A DNA stretch of 49,913 bases from Myxococcales bacterium (lineage in GTDB: Bacteria; Myxococcota_A; Bradymonadia; Bradymonadales; GCA-2716585): assembly GCA_002716585.1 (NCBI GenBank), contig PBBL01000012.1, positions 1-49,913 on the forward strand. Reading direction: 5' to 3'. This document shows positions 49,501 through 49,913 of this stretch, one piece after another (the stretch's first letter is position 1; each line of letters starts with the position of its first letter). Below the pieces are notes generated by a model that was not told the origin of the DNA, made no database searches, and saw only the letters and a list, made by a program, of their open reading frames with translations. The position numbers and the translations under genes are program-made.

Positions 49501-49913
49501 GGCTCGTCCTCGCTGGCGTCAACCAGAGCGGTGACGGCGACGACGATGGGATCTTGACCGCGCTGGAGCTGGCGAGCGTCGATCTGTGGGGGACTCAGCT
49601 CGTCGTGTTCAGCGCGTGCGAGACCGGGCTTGGGGACGTCAAGGCCGGGCAGGGGATCTACGGCCTCCGACGCTCCCTCGTGCTGGCCGGGGCGCAGAGC
49701 CAGGTGATGAGCCTGTGGAAGGTCCACGACACCGCGACGCAGATCCTCATGGCCCGGTACTACCGCCAGCTCGCCCGCGGCGAGGGGCGCAGCGAAGGGC
49801 TCCGAACCGTGCGGATGGAGATGATGGGCGAGGAGGCGTTTCGCCACCCCTACTTCTGGGCGAGCTTCGTCCCGGTCGGGCTGTGGACGCCCGTTGAGGG
49901 GGTGACGTTCAAC
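46569..49913 (+). CDS. exported TPR-CHAT domain protein, 3' end outside window
   Basis: Open for 1115 codons to the window edge with no stop. A signal peptide (residues about 15-35, cleavage near PVWA) is followed by at least ten 42-residue kinesin-light-chain-type TPRs (pattern ALNNLAxLYxxQGRYxxAEPLFKRALAI; residues about 50-560). A helical linker follows, then a CHAT domain from about 680. CHAT domains are caspase-like cysteine proteases. The Cys loop FSACETG is intact (Cys1017), but the histidine loop usually written ATHG reads ATPG: Pro936 replaces the catalytic His (codon CCC where CAC would be His). So the domain may be inactive, or the strain may carry a damaged copy. TPRs probably select partners. 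Confidence 0.9.
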   Translation, partial: MEPDSTPRARRANLLRLVTWALLMFTAAPQPVWAQQSPAETRQLYERGRQLHKEGRYDEAQRLQEKALANMEAEPQTYRPQQVAAVLNELARLHHNQGRPNQAEPYYTRAIALFEEARGKNHPDVATALNNLAYLYREQGRYPQAEPLFKRALAIQEQLLGPSHPSTAITLNNLAMMYREQGHFNTAEPLFKRALAIQQQAFGAAHPATATTQANLAGVYSDQGLYHEAEELLKGALTTLEQTLGPQHPQVSAALNNLAALYKTQGRYPDAERLFKQALKTLSERVDPKHPLIAANSGNLAELYQIQGRYRDAEILYQRTLSTFEEVFGPNHPQVAITLGGVANLYQVQGRYSDALPLYLRALSIFEKTLGSQHPQVLLTASSLAELYRVQGNPNQAEALYKQIAQLQEGVLGPDHPELADTLSNLGALYWTQERYREAEPLYQRALAIRKHTFGPDHPLLSSSLNNIATLHQVQGRYDKARPLLERALTIDEATLGPNPPDVANTRSNLAMLGLAQGDRDLTLRHQQRALAIEETNLALNLAVGSERQKRATMNLLAASTRATVSMHLSGFPDDEAFARLALETALHRKGRVLDAVADELAALRRQLTPDQRDLLAQLAQARTELATLTLAGPASLPPKRHRDLVQTLRARTEALERSLSQASQLYQRQHKPVTLQAVAQALPDGGALVELVLYTPFNPSASAAERWGAHRFGVYVLHHDGTLRWTDLGLQKEIEAQAAALRAAILRCPLGERGFVVPDRPTGSPEACAQPQWNLPEVVKAGQALHRTLWEPVEPLLDGARHVILAPDAALNTLPFEALVNREGRFLIEERPLTYVTSGRDLLRLQAIEASTAPPVIVANPDYDMSRAAPTAGAPAGRRSVDMSLTGWGALPGTALEGRQVAHALPDATLQTQRQATEAAFKATRGPGVLHVATPGFFLTDQPQDEGNGANRGVKLSGESARSALTLAGENPLLRSGLVLAGVNQSGDGDDDGILTALELASVDLWGTQLVVFSACETGLGDVKAGQGIYGLRRSLVLAGAQSQVMSLWKVHDTATQILMARYYRQLARGEGRSEGLRTVRMEMMGEEAFRHPYFWASFVPVGLWTPVEGVTFN

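Noticed and set aside
1..49913. tRNA, rRNA, CRISPR arrays, insertion sequences or prophage genes
   Set aside because: No cloverleaf-like segment, regularly spaced repeats, transposase or integrase reading was noticed. The short tandem patterns present are all explained by collagen, TPR or Cys-repeat coding.

Overview
The window is about 50 kb of high-GC chromosome (most codons end in G or C), densely packed with bacterial genes. Gene style suggests a Myxococcota / former deltaproteobacterial relative, possibly Bradymonadales-like. The signs are Ser/Thr protein kinases, a DUF4388 plus J-like protein, MopE-type and four-cysteine repeat lipoproteins, CHAT/TPR proteins and collagen-tailed OmcA/MtrC cytochromes. 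The taxonomic call is an inference from gene content only. I saw no rRNA, tRNA, insertion sequence, CRISPR array or phage gene.

Layout. (1) 1-7924, plus strand: the end of a TPR gene and its near-identical tandem copy, then a housekeeping run of deoxynucleoside kinase, trpS, aroC, a methyltransferase and ppdK, closed by a strong bidirectional hairpin at 7963-8004. (2) 8065-21578: a multiheme cytochrome island. Two decaheme OmcA/MtrC-type lipoproteins are read leftward. A seven-gene tightly coupled operon is read rightward: an octaheme collagen-tailed lipoprotein, a CxxCH/CxxxxCH lipoprotein, a NapC/NrfH-like membrane cytochrome, a small membrane protein, an outer-membrane barrel candidate, a 13-heme protein and a membrane-anchored protein with 25 heme motifs. 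I count 76 canonical CxxCH motifs and 7 expanded CX3CH/CX4CH motifs. Together these look like a complete inner-membrane to cell-surface electron conduit. The two arms share a 362-bp divergent intergenic region with a candidate sigma-54-like element in front of each.

(3) 21702-28746: a signalling operon. It has a tandem pseudokinase-kinase (with an apparent +1 frameshift), two HATPase-like regulators, a STAS-methyltransferase fusion, a Cache/HAMP/SpoIIE phosphatase and a STAS protein. This is a partner-switching module of the slr1658/slr1659 kind with an unusual methyltransferase output. (4) 28754-30456: a GNAT acetyltransferase remnant and a DUF4388 protein. (5) 30470-37194, minus strand: an RND efflux operon in the order permease, outer-membrane factor, membrane-fusion protein. 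It is preceded by a small exported protein with a good sigma-70 promoter. (6) 37283-43789: an internally deleted class V aminotransferase remnant, a GH113-like lipoprotein, a nine-repeat Cys-rich/MopE lipoprotein, an exported TPR protein and a divergent HemF. (7) 44167-end: an unrecognised protein, a DUF805 membrane protein, a HAD-family protein, and a large TPR-CHAT protein that runs off the window and has Pro where the catalytic His of the CHAT domain is expected.

The most interesting part is the cytochrome island followed by the partner-switching operon. Its collagen-tailed surface cytochromes, very heme-dense anchored cytochrome and embedded OM barrel form a gene set I do not recognise as a described conduit.
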